DNA of 64,000 bases from NCBI GenBank assembly GCA_947627455.1, contig CANQWC010000002.1, positions 1 to 64,000 of the forward strand. The letters are read 5' to 3'. How positions within the stretch are numbered: position 1 is the stretch's first letter; each line of letters begins with the position of its first letter. The translations under genes were made by a program, and so were the position numbers. This DNA comes from an uncultured Clostridia bacterium (lineage in GTDB: Bacteria > Bacillota > Clostridia > Oscillospirales > Ruminococcaceae). Shown here in pieces: positions 25,611 through 33,658 of the stretch. The notes under the pieces were generated by a model that searched no databases, was not told the origin of the DNA, and saw nothing but the letters and a program-made list of their open reading frames with translations.

Positions 25611-26663
25611 TCAAAAATCAATGACAGCTTGTAATGCCTCTTTGGGTTTATACTCAGAGTCGAACAAAAGCGGGAAATTCTGACGCTTTTCGGCGTTCTT
25701 GAAGTGGTTAAGCCAGCTGTATTTATCGGAGACGCCCCAGAGCGTGACGTTCTCGATGACGCCCTTGTAGTCGCGGAAGATCGCGAAAAGCTTTGAATAG
25801 GTCTCGGCGACCTTGCGCTGAAGGTCTTCGGGCGGGGCGGCGTCGGGGTTCTTCCAGTCGATCGCGTTGACGTCGAGTTCGGTGATGTGGATCTTCAGGC
25901 CGAGGTCGGCATATTTGTCGAGACCGCGCCGAACGCCGTCGAAGTGCTTCTGTTCCATCATCGCGTTGAGGTGGCACTGGCAGCCAATCACGTCGACAAG
26001 ACCGCGCTCGTTGAGGGCGGTGACGAGCCTCAGAATATTCTCGCTCTTGACGGGGTCGAACTCGTTATAATCGTTGCAGCAGAGCTCGGCGTTCGGGAAA
26101 TATTTTCTCGCGAGGGCATAGATCTCAAAGAGGTAGTCCTCGCCGAATTTTTCCTTGAAAACCGTGTCGCGAAGATATCCGCCGTGCTTGTCGTCGATGG
26201 CCTCGTTGACGACGTCCCAGCAGTAGCAGTCGGGAAAATGCTCTGCGACGAGCCCGAAATGCTCATGAGTATTGGTCATAAGCTCGTCGGCGGTCAGCTG
26301 CTCGAAAATTCCCCATGGGTAACTCGCGTGCCACATCAGGTTATGGCCGCGGATTTTCAGGCCGTGAGACATCGCGAAATTGTAAATCTTATCAGCGGCG
26401 GAAAAATCCGTCTCGAGCGCGGGGTGAACAAACCTTTCGCGGCGGGTTATCTCGGGCGGGGCAGGCTTTTCGCCGTGGCGCATCGCCCAAAAATCAGGGC
26501 GCTGATAGTCGTGAGGGTGAATGCTGTTGTACTTCATCTCGTTTTCACACGTCACCGTGTCGAAGTGCGCAAGAACCGTCTCGGCGGCCTCATCGAGCCA
26601 GTGCGCCGACACCGCCGCGCCGACGGTAAAGTAGTTTTTGTAGGCTTCTTTCAGGGTTTTCAT
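25611..26663 (-). CDS. Glycoside hydrolase family 10 endo-1,4-beta-xylanase
   Basis: Cleaves xylan or xylo-oligosaccharides. The 350-aa protein is a lone GH10 barrel: GAAVSAHWL, ENEMKYNSI, the RGHNLMWH motif, acid/base Glu in DVVNEAIDD and nucleophile Glu in HITELDV. There is no signal peptide and no binding module, so it is an intracellular xylanase acting on imported oligomers. ATG 26663 follows AAAGGAGC. Longer in-frame upstream codons have no ribosome-binding site. It is convergent with guaB; the 1.5 kb upstream is repeat DNA. Confidence 0.95.
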   Translation of the reverse strand: MKTLKEAYKNYFTVGAAVSAHWLDEAAETVLAHFDTVTCENEMKYNSIHPHDYQRPDFWAMRHGEKPAPPEITRRERFVHPALETDFSAADKIYNFAMSHGLKIRGHNLMWHASYPWGIFEQLTADELMTNTHEHFGLVAEHFPDCYCWDVVNEAIDDKHGGYLRDTVFKEKFGEDYLFEIYALARKYFPNAELCCNDYNEFDPVKSENILRLVTALNERGLVDVIGCQCHLNAMMEQKHFDGVRRGLDKYADLGLKIHITELDVNAIDWKNPDAAPPEDLQRKVAETYSKLFAIFRDYKGVIENVTLWGVSDKYSWLNHFKNAEKRQNFPLLFDSEYKPKEALQAVIDF

Positions 26664-26797
26664 GGCGGCTCCTTTCGTGAGTTTGTGGTTGTGTGTTGAT
26701 GTGAATGCGGGTGGGGTGAGGAATTTTCTCTCGCCTTTTGCCATAGTGAGGGGGCTGTAAAATATTGCCTCGGACAAAAGGCGCCTCTGACCGCTTT

Positions 26798-27260
26798 TAA
26801 CAAGGTATTCGGCTTACGCCGAATGCTGTTTAGCCGCATTGGTAGAGTGGAGGGTAGAGACAGTAAGCGCCCGCCCGAAAGGCCCTGTATCCCCCTTTAT
26901 AAGGTATTCGCTGCGCTCATACTATTTTTAGCGCCCTCCCCCTAACCCCCTCCCAAGGGAGGGGAAATGAAAGCTGAAAAGTGTCGGGCCCGCCCATAAT
27001 CCGCCGACGCCCATTATTATAAGGAATTCGCTACGCTCATGCTATTTTTAGTCACCCCACCCCCACCGTACATCGCTATGAAGCAAATTTTATCTCTGTC
27101 CCCCTCCCCTCGAGGGGCGGGGGGTTATAGCATGGGCGCTAAAAATGAAGAAAAACTGCGTGCAATCTACCAATAGAGTGTTTGAGCAGGGGATAAATCC
27201 CCCGCACCCCCTAAAGAGGTATTCACTGCGCTCATGCAGTTTTAGACGCATGGGAAGAGA
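26798..27260. repeat. Cluster of solo and degenerate TTATAAGGTA element ends
   Basis: Four left ends without right ends: about 26798 (hairpin ATTCGGC/GCCGAAT), 26897 (ATGA-GC-gca-GC-GAAT), 27017 (ATGA-GC-gta-GC-GAAT) and a decayed one at about 27211. GC palindromes (CCCCTCGAGGGG type) and AGC-rich interiors lie between them. No gene is visible from 26664 to 28158. Confidence 0.65.
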
Positions 27261-27309
27261 GGGGAGATATAATTAAATGCCCCGCCCGAAAGGCCGCTGT
27301 AGCCACCCT

Positions 27310-27608
27310 TTATAAGGTATACCCGCGACCTCGCTCCGCTCGTTCGGGGTATGCTATTTAAAGCCACCCCCACCCCCGTCGAGCTTTCGCGCAAACTATA
27401 AGTTCCCGTGCGCCCCCGCCCCTTGAGGGGCGGGGGACAGAGCTGAGAATTGATTCATAGCAAAGTTTGATGGGGGTGGGGTGATAGCGACGCCCAAGAC
27501 TTTGAAATATAGGTCACATTTGTCGGCGGCGCTGCGAGCTTGCCTCTGGCAGTCTCCCAAAATGGGCGGAGCGGTAAAAATAGCACGAGCGAAGCGTGTA
27601 CCTTATAA
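27310..27608. repeat. TTATAAGGTA inverted-repeat element, copy D
   Basis: Complete: the left end carries the long TACCCGCGACC...GGGGTATGC palindrome (centre altered to CTCCGCTCG), the right end GCACGAGCGAAGCGTG. The interior includes CCCCTTGAGGGG, a GATTCATAGCAAAG segment shared with copy H, and CAAAATGGGCGGAGCGG. Confidence 0.8.
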
Positions 27609-27666
27609 TAAGGGGTTATAGCGGCTTATGGGCGGGAATAAAATATCAGCTATACGCATTTTTAGT

Positions 27667-28115
27667 GAGCACGCCGCCGAGACTGCGAGGCGGCAGTAGC
27701 GGAGGGGGTTCGGGGGAACCCGCAGGGTGCCCCCGAATCTAATCAATCTGGCAGCAGAATTTTACTTCTCTCAGGGCGCCCCCCGATTTAAAAATTATCG
27801 CGGGGTATTGCCGCAGGCGGCCAAGCACGGAAAGGGCGCGGGGAAATCCTGCAAGGGTGTCCCCGCCAATAAAAATCGTAGCGTCGTTATATTAGTGCTT
27901 GCGGAGGGAGTTCGGGGGAACAAACGACGCCCTATACAAAGCATAAGCGGTTACTTTTGTCAGCGTCGCTCTGCAAAGGCTTACGCCTTTGCCCAAGAGC
28001 GCACGCCGCCGAGCCTGCGAGGCGGCAGTAGCGGAGGGGGTTCGGGGGAACCCGCAGGGTGCCCCCGATTTAAAATTACCGCGGGATATTGTCTCAGGGT
28101 GTCCCCGCCCTTATT
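27667..28115. repeat. Array of GCCGCC-GA hairpin repeats (three copies)
   Basis: Copies at about 27667-27738, 27810-27867 and 28001-28115. The first and third have GCCGCC-GA-G...GC-GA-GGCGGC with different two- or three-base centres, followed by the TTCGGGGGAACCC-gca-GGGTGCCCCCGAA hairpin. The middle one has the CGGGGA...TCCCCG version. Confidence 0.7.
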
Positions 28116-28158
28116 CAGTTAGTCGGTATCACAATGACGCAGCGGACAAAAGTCCCTT

Positions 28159-29442
28159 TCATTCCTTCCCAATAACCTCTTTTCCCCCCATGTACGGCCG
28201 CAGGACCTCGGGGATTCTCACGCTGCCGTCGGCGTTGAGGTTGTTTTCGAGGAACGCGATGAGCATTCTCGGCGGAGCGACGACGGTGTTATTGAGGGTG
28301 TGCGCAAGATATTTTCCGTTCTCGCCGCTGACCCTGATTCTGAGCCGTCTTGCCTGAGCGTCAGAGAGGTTCGAGCAGGAGCCGACCTCAAAGTATTTTT
28401 TCTGCCTCGGGCTCCATGCCTCAACATCAACCGACTTGACCTTAAGGTCGGCGAGGTCGCCCGAGCAGCACTCAAGCGTTCTGACGGGGATATCAAGCGA
28501 GCGGAAAAGGTCGACGGTGTTCTGCAAAAGCTTGCGGAACCATTCGCGGCTCTCCTCGGGCTTGCAGATGACTATCATCTCCTGCTTTTCAAACTGGTGG
28601 ATTCTGTAAACGCCGCGCTCTTCGAGGCCGTGAGCGCCCTTTTCTTTTCTGAAGCAGGGCGAATAGCTCGTGAGGGTGATGGGCAGGCTCTCCTCGGGCA
28701 CGATTCTGTCGATAAAGCGGCCGATCATCGAGTGTTCGCTTGTGCCGATGAGGTAGAGGTCCTCGCCCTCGATCTTATACATCATCGCGTCCATCTCAGC
28801 AAAGCTCATAACGCCCTTTGCGACGTCGGAGCGAATCATAAACGGCGGCACGACATAGGTGAAGCCGCGGCCGATCATGAAATCGCGGGCATAGCTTAAA
28901 ACTGCCGAGTGAAGCCTCGCGATGTCGCCCATAAGATAGTAGAAGCCGTTCCCCGCGACCCTGCGGGCGCTGTCAAGGTCGATGCCCGAAAGGCTCTCCA
29001 TGATGTCGGTGTGATATGGGATCTCAAAGTCGGGCACTTTCGGCTCACCGAAGCGCTCTATCTCGACATTCTCGGTATCGTCCCTGCCGATCGGCACGTC
29101 GGGGTCGATGATGTTCGGTATTATCATCATGATGTCGTTGACCTTTTTCTGAAGCTCTTCCTCAAGTTTTTCGAGCTCTTCAAGCCGCTTCGCCGATTCG
29201 CCGACCTGCTTTTTGACCTTTTCGGCCTCTTCCTTCTCGCCCTTTGCCATAAGCCCGCCAATCTGCTTTGAAAGGCGGTTTCTGTCCGCCCGAAGGCCGT
29301 CGGCCTCGGTTATCGCGGCGCGGTATTGTTTGTCAAGCTCGATAACCTCGTCGACAAGCGGAAGCTTCGACTCCTGAAATTTTTTGCGGATATTCTCCTT
29401 GACCGCGTCGGGGTTCTCGCGAAGAAATTTAATGTCGATCAT
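28159..29442 (-). CDS. serS: Seryl-tRNA synthetase
   Basis: Charges tRNA-Ser. 427 aa: an N-terminal coiled-coil arm (about 30-105, rich in Lys/Glu) and a class II catalytic core. Motif 2 reads PCFRKEKGAHGLEERGVYRIHQFEK and motif 3 lies around LNNTVVAPPRMLIAFLEN. These differ from the commonest bacterial forms (GSAGRDTRG and GSGLAVGRT) and belong to a divergent SerRS subtype. ATG 29442 follows AAAGGAGAG. It starts 18 bases after parB, so it is the distal gene of a parA-parB-serS unit. Confidence 0.96.
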   Translation of the reverse strand: MIDIKFLRENPDAVKENIRKKFQESKLPLVDEVIELDKQYRAAITEADGLRADRNRLSKQIGGLMAKGEKEEAEKVKKQVGESAKRLEELEKLEEELQKKVNDIMMIIPNIIDPDVPIGRDDTENVEIERFGEPKVPDFEIPYHTDIMESLSGIDLDSARRVAGNGFYYLMGDIARLHSAVLSYARDFMIGRGFTYVVPPFMIRSDVAKGVMSFAEMDAMMYKIEGEDLYLIGTSEHSMIGRFIDRIVPEESLPITLTSYSPCFRKEKGAHGLEERGVYRIHQFEKQEMIVICKPEESREWFRKLLQNTVDLFRSLDIPVRTLECCSGDLADLKVKSVDVEAWSPRQKKYFEVGSCSNLSDAQARRLRIRVSGENGKYLAHTLNNTVVAPPRMLIAFLENNLNADGSVRIPEVLRPYMGGKEVIGKE

Positions 29443-29460
29443 TTTTCAATACTCTCCTTT

Positions 29461-30321
29461 TTATTTAACCTGATTATTATTTATTTCCGCGATGGCGTTT
29501 GCAAGCGCTGTAAGGTCGCCTTGGTCGTAAAACTCAACAGTAAGCCTTCCGCCGCCCTTTTTGTTCTCGGTGACTTTACAGACCCTTCCCGCCGTCTCTT
29601 TAAGCGAAAGCTCGACCTCGTGATAGATGGAGACGCGCTTTTTCGGGGCGGGTTTTTTCGGCTCGGGAGCCTTTTTTGCAAGCTCCTCGGTCTCGCGAAC
29701 GGATATGCCGTTTTTGATTATCAGTTTAACTATTTCTGCCCGACGCTCAGGGCTCTCGACGGATAAAAGCGCGCGCGCATGGCCCGAGGATATCTCGCCC
29801 TTTTTGACAAGCTCGGCGGTTTTCGGGTCGAGGTTTAAAAGCCGAAGCGAGTTAGCCACTGCCGAGCGGGATTTCCCCACCGCCTTTGCGACCTCGTCCT
29901 GAGTGGCGCCGCTGCTCTCCATCAGCGACTTATAGCCGAGCGCCTCTTCGATCGGGTTTAAGTCCTCACGCTGAAGATTTTCAACGAGCGCGACCTGAGC
30001 GGCCTCGGCGTCGTCAAGCTCGCGAATATAGACGGGTATCTCATCAAGCCCCGCAAGCCTTGAGGCCCGCCATCTGCGCTCACCCGCGACGATCTGATAG
30101 CCGCCCGACTTGAGCGGGCGCACGAGTATCGGCTGTAAAACGCCGTGACGCTTTATCGAATCGGCGAGCGCCTCTGTCGCCGAGTCGTCAAAGTCGCGCC
30201 TCGGCTGGGTTTTATTCGGAAAAATTTCGGTAAGACGCAGGTTCTGCGCCTGCTGACCTTCGGTTCCGTTCTCTGAAAACAGAGCGTCCATGCCCATTCC
30301 CAAAGCCTTTGGTCTTGCCAT
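29461..30321 (-). CDS. parB: Chromosome-partition protein ParB (Spo0J-like)
   Basis: CTP-dependent DNA clamp that loads at parS and spreads, guiding origin segregation and SMC loading. 286 aa: N-terminal start ALGMGMDALF, CTPase domain with QPILVRP, GERRWRASRLAG and ENLQREDLNPIEEA, a helix-turn-helix (about 120-180) and a C-terminal dimerisation region after a Lys/Pro-rich linker. Two parS sites are in the window (31192 and 34035). It is 11 bases downstream of parA. Confidence 0.95.
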   Translation of the reverse strand: MARPKALGMGMDALFSENGTEGQQAQNLRLTEIFPNKTQPRRDFDDSATEALADSIKRHGVLQPILVRPLKSGGYQIVAGERRWRASRLAGLDEIPVYIRELDDAEAAQVALVENLQREDLNPIEEALGYKSLMESSGATQDEVAKAVGKSRSAVANSLRLLNLDPKTAELVKKGEISSGHARALLSVESPERRAEIVKLIIKNGISVRETEELAKKAPEPKKPAPKKRVSIYHEVELSLKETAGRVCKVTENKKGGGRLTVEFYDQGDLTALANAIAEINNNQVK

Positions 30322-30332
30322 AAAATCACTCC

Positions 30333-31112
30333 TTATTTTTTGTTTCTCGATTTGATCCTCTGCAAAAACTCAACGCAGAAGTCCTCATATGCCTCTGCCC
30401 CGCGAGAGGCGCGGTCATAATACATTATCGGCTTACCGTGGCTCGGCGCCTCGGAAAGCGCGACGTTTCGCGGTATCACGGTCTCATATACCTCGTTGGG
30501 GAAATACTTTCTGACCTCGCTCACGACCTGAGCCGTGAGGTTATATCGCCCGACATACATCGTGAAAAGTATGCCCTCGATATACATTTTTGAGTTGTAG
30601 CCGTCCTTGGTGCGCTTGATGGTATCCATCAGCTGTACAAGGCCCTCGAGCGAATAGAACTCGCACTGAATGGGGATCAGCACCGAATCGCAGGCGGTAA
30701 GCGCGTTGAGGGTTATAAGGCTCAGCGACGGCGGGCAGTCGATCAGGATAAAATCATAGCGCTCCTTGACTGTCAGAAGCTCCATTTTAAGGCGCATCAG
30801 GCGGTTCTCGAAGCTTGCGAGCTCGATTTCTGCGCCCGCGAGTTTTTGCGCCGAGGGTATCAGCGAAACCCCCTTGAACGCGGTCGGAATTATGGCGTTT
30901 TGTGCCCGACACGAGCCGATTATGACCTCGTAAACCGTCTCGGTGATGGTTCTCTTTCTCACCCCGAGACCCGTTGTGGTGTTGCCCTGCGCGTCGATAT
31001 CGACCACGAGGACCTTTTTATTCTTTCCCCCGAGCGCCGCCGCGAGGTTCACGACCGTCGTCGACTTTCCGACGCCGCCCTTCTGGTTTGACACGGCGAT
31101 TATTTTTCCCAT
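30333..31112 (-). CDS. parA: Chromosome-partition ATPase ParA (Soj-like)
   Basis: Walker ATPase that binds DNA non-specifically and works with ParB to move origins, and regulates DnaA in Bacillus. 259 aa with the deviant Walker A KGGVGKST, Walker A' DIDAQGNTT and Walker B ILIDCPPSL. No N-terminal DNA-binding extension, so the chromosomal short type. ATG 31112 has AAGGAGGC upstream. Its promoter region contains a parS palindrome. Confidence 0.96.
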   Translation of the reverse strand: MGKIIAVSNQKGGVGKSTTVVNLAAALGGKNKKVLVVDIDAQGNTTTGLGVRKRTITETVYEVIIGSCRAQNAIIPTAFKGVSLIPSAQKLAGAEIELASFENRLMRLKMELLTVKERYDFILIDCPPSLSLITLNALTACDSVLIPIQCEFYSLEGLVQLMDTIKRTKDGYNSKMYIEGILFTMYVGRYNLTAQVVSEVRKYFPNEVYETVIPRNVALSEAPSHGKPIMYYDRASRGAEAYEDFCVEFLQRIKSRNKK

Positions 31113-31144
31113 GTTCCGCCTCCTTGCCGAAGTTGTTTAGAAAT

Positions 31145-31172
31145 AGTATAACACATTTTCGGCAGATTGCAA
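31145..31172 (-). promoter_or_regulatory. Probable parA promoter
   Basis: Minus strand TTGCAA (31172-31167), 16-base spacer, TATACT (31150-31145). The parS site lies 19 bases upstream of the -35 box, so ParB binding could affect the operon. Confidence 0.5.
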
Positions 31173-31191
31173 GAGGGGCAGGGAAATTTTT

Positions 31192-31207
31192 TGTTTCACG
31201 TGAAACA
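31192..31207. promoter_or_regulatory. parS site 1
   Basis: Exact 16-bp palindrome TGTTTCACGTGAAACA, identical to the Bacillus parS consensus, upstream of parA. Confidence 0.95.
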
Positions 31208-31215
31208 AATGAAAA

Positions 31216-31299
31216 ATGAAAGACGGTTTTTGTAACCAATCGGACTTCGCAATCGTGAACGATTGATTGCTCGTCCTCTTGGGCAAAAACCGCGTTCAT
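31216..31299 (-). repeat. GA-hairpin element next to parS
   Basis: Full 84-bp copy (minus strand): P2 CCAA/TTGG, P3 GGAC/GTCC, P4 GCAATC/GATTGC, loop AATCGTTCAC, TT bulge. It starts 9 bases from the parS palindrome and is followed by the hairpin GGAGCCCGC/GCGGGCTCC. Confidence 0.85.
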
Positions 31300-31389
31300 T
31301 GGAGCCCGCTGGGGCGGGCTCCGTGTAAATTACAACAAAGATTTAAAAAAGCGGGGCGCCTGAGACGATATCCCACCATAATTTTTAAA

Positions 31390-31455
31390 TCGGGGGCACC
31401 CTGCGGGTTCCCCCGAACCCCCTCCGCACTGCCGCCTCGCAGGCTCGGCGGCGTG
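31390..31455. repeat. GCCGCC-GA hairpin repeat, reverse copy
   Basis: CGGGGGCACCC-tgc-GGGTTCCCCCG hairpin and the GCCGCC-TC-GC...GC-TC-GGCGGC hairpin (GA form on the minus strand), with an extra AAAGCCCGATG fragment of a GA-hairpin arm at about 31465-31480. Confidence 0.7.
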
Positions 31456-31569
31456 TGCTCTTTGACAAAGCCCGATGTTTTTAGGAGCCCGCTGAGGCGG
31501 GCTCCGCGATGCGTGTGATAATCATAGAGCAACTGTTAAAAAGTTTCCGCCCTTAGCCACGACCCACTG

Positions 31570-31836
31570 TTATAAGGTACTCGCTTCGCTCGTGCTATCT
31601 TTAGCCACCTCTCCCCCGTCGAGCTTTCGCGCAAACTATAAAATAGCAACCCCCCTCCCCTTCAAGGGGAGGGGGCAGGGGGTGGGGTGCAAGCGACGCC
31701 CAAGACTTTTTGAAATAAAGGTCACATTTGTCAGCGTCGCTGCGAGCCCGCCTGCGGCGGTCTCCCAAAATGGGCGGAGCGGTAAAAACAGCATACCCCG
31801 AACTCGCGGCAGCGAGGTCGCGGGTATACCTTATAA
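31570..31836. repeat. TTATAAGGTA inverted-repeat element, copy E
   Basis: Complete: left hairpin ACTCGC-ttc-GCTCGT class, right end the long TACCCCGAACTCGCGG... palindrome. Same length as copy A (267 bp), with the two end types swapped. Confidence 0.8.
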
Positions 31837-31896
31837 TAGGGGTACGGCGGCCTTTCGGGCGGGCTTAAATTCATTCTTCCTTACTTTGCCGACGCG

Positions 31897-31934
31897 GCTA
31901 AAATAGCATTCGGCGAAGCCGAATACCTTTTTAT
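31897..31934. repeat. Solo end of the TTATAAGGTA element
   Basis: GGCTAAAATAGC then hairpin ATTCGGC-gaa-GCCGAAT and TACCTTTTTATA. The end sequence is decayed, the hairpin is perfect. Confidence 0.55.
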
Positions 31935-32116
31935 ATCCCCGTGCCCCATTTATATTCCCCCACCCTTCTCCCCTATCCGCCAAAATTCGCTGTCAATCCC
32001 TCTCCCATTCGCCCGCAAAAGCCCATAACAGGCCGTTTTATGTCGCATCGCCCCGATATTTTTCTCTGGAAATTTCCGTCGGGGCGTGCTATGATTTAAC
32101 AAAGGAAGTGACAAAA

Positions 32117-32929
32117 ATGGCAGTGATTTTTCAGCAGAAAAAGGACAGGCAGATAGGGCGGGTGCTCGACATACCCTGCGAGCAGATCGCCCCGAACCCC
32201 TACCAACCGCGCCAAGAATTCGCGCAGAACGAGCTTTTAAGCCTCGCGGCGAGCATAAAATCCGACGGCATTTTGCAGCCCCTCACGGTCAGAAAAAAGG
32301 GCGAGCTTTACGAGCTCATCGCGGGCGAGAGGCGGCTTCGAGCGGCCATTATCGCGGGTTTACAGAGCGTGCCCTGCATCGTCACCGAGGTCTCGGATCG
32401 AAATTCGGCGCTGCTTTCTTTGGTCGAGAATATCCAGAGGCAGGACCTCGGGTTTTTTGAGGAGGCCGACGCCATCGCGCGGCTCATCGACTTTTACGGA
32501 ATGACCCAAGAGGACGCGGCGCTGCGGCTTGGTTATGCCCAATCGACGCTCGCGAACAAGCTTCGGCTGAGAAAACTTACGCCCGAGGAGCGCCGACTTA
32601 TCACCGAGTATTCCCTCACCGAGCGCCACGCCCGAGCTCTGCTGCGGCTCGACGACCCCGAAAAGCGCATCGCGGCGATAAACCGCATCGCGCGCGGAAA
32701 ACTCAACGTCGAGGCCTCGGAGCGGCTCATCGATTCGATGATAGAATTCGACCGCTACAAAGCGAGAATCCGCAAGGGAAGCGCGATTTTCGGCGATCTG
32801 CGGCTCTTCATGAACACGGTCAACAAGGCCGTCGAGACGATGCAGATCGCGGGGGTCGACGTCAACGTCGACAAAACCCAGTCGGACGACTACATCGATT
32901 ACCACATAAGAATCCCCCTGAACAAATGA
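32117..32929 (+). CDS. noc: Noc-like ParB-family nucleoid occlusion protein
   Basis: ParB-family DNA-binding protein of 270 aa. In Bacillus, Noc coats the chromosome and blocks septum formation over it. Here the N-terminal segment MAVIFQQKKDRQIGRVLDIP is followed by QPLTVRKKG, GERRLRAAIIAG, ENIQRQDLGFFEEADAI and a helix-turn-helix (LRLGYAQSTLANKLRLRKL), the Noc-type spacing. Start ATG 32117 follows AAAGGAAG; a GTG at 32108 is less likely. In most Firmicutes it lies in line between rsmG and parA; here it is on the opposite strand, with repeats on its left side. A second ParB role cannot be excluded. Confidence 0.82.
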   Translation: MAVIFQQKKDRQIGRVLDIPCEQIAPNPYQPRQEFAQNELLSLAASIKSDGILQPLTVRKKGELYELIAGERRLRAAIIAGLQSVPCIVTEVSDRNSALLSLVENIQRQDLGFFEEADAIARLIDFYGMTQEDAALRLGYAQSTLANKLRLRKLTPEERRLITEYSLTERHARALLRLDDPEKRIAAINRIARGKLNVEASERLIDSMIEFDRYKARIRKGSAIFGDLRLFMNTVNKAVETMQIAGVDVNVDKTQSDDYIDYHIRIPLNK

Positions 32930-32933
32930 AAAA

Positions 32934-32964
32934 CGCTCCCGTCAAAGCGGCGGGAGCGCCTTTT
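32934..32964. terminator. Bidirectional terminator between noc and rsmG
   Basis: 8-bp stem CGCTCCCG/CGGGAGCG with a 9-base loop, CCTTTTAT on the plus side and GTTTTTCA on the minus side. Confidence 0.85.
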
Positions 32965-33658
32965 ATAGCGGTTTTGCCTTGATTTTTCCCTGCGGCCGAG
33001 GGTAAGCTTTCGGCGTCGGCGAGACCTTTTTTATAATCGCGAGGGTTCTCCCGTCGCCGTTCGGGAGAGAGTATTCGGGCGAGCTTTCAAGCCTGCCGCC
33101 GAGGGTTTTTATGGCCGTGTATGCGCTTTTGAGTTCGTCTTTGCAGTCGCCGCCTTTGAGCGCGAGCATCACCCCGCCGACCTTTACCGTCGGAAGACAG
33201 TATTCGCAGAGGCTCGGCAGGCGGCTTACCGCCCTCGCGACAGAGACGTCAAAGCGCTCGCGAAGGGCTTCTCTGCCCGCGTCCTCGGCGCGAATGTGAA
33301 GGCACTCGGCCTCGATTTCAAGCGCCGCGCAGACATCGCGAAGAAAATCAACCCTCTTGCCGAGACTGTCGAGCATCGTGAGCCTTAAATCGGGGCGCAG
33401 AATTTTCATCGGCAGGCTCGGGAAGCCAGCCCCCGCGCCGATATCGACGACGCTCGCCCCCTCGGGTATCTCGCAGAAGCTGAGCGGCAGGGCGCTGTCA
33501 AGAAAATGCTTGACCAAAATTTCGTCGGGGTCGGTGATGGCGGTAAGGTTCATGACCTTGTTTCGCTCGATGAGCATTTCGCGGTAGAGCGAAAATTTTT
33601 GCGCCTGTTCCTCGCCAATAGCGAGGCCGCATGCCCCGAAAACCGCGTCAATCCTCAT
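32963..33658 (-). CDS. rsmG: 16S rRNA (guanine527-N7)-methyltransferase
   Basis: Methylates G527 of 16S rRNA. 231 aa. The SAM-binding loop [17 protein letters not shown], the preceding [24 protein letters not shown] and [10 protein letters not shown] are family signatures. ATG 33658 overlaps the end of mnmG by 11 bases and has AGGGGAGG inside mnmG, so it is translationally coupled. It is the last gene of the rpmH-to-rsmG minus-strand series. Confidence 0.95.
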   Translation of the reverse strand: MRIDAVFGACGLAIGEEQAQKFSLYREMLIERNKVMNLTAITDPDEILVKHFLDSALPLSFCEIPEGASVVDIGAGAGFPSLPMKILRPDLRLTMLDSLGKRVDFLRDVCAALEIEAECLHIRAEDAGREALRERFDVSVARAVSRLPSLCEYCLPTVKVGGVMLALKGGDCKDELKSAYTAIKTLGGRLESSPEYSLPNGDGRTLAIIKKVSPTPKAYPRPQGKIKAKPL

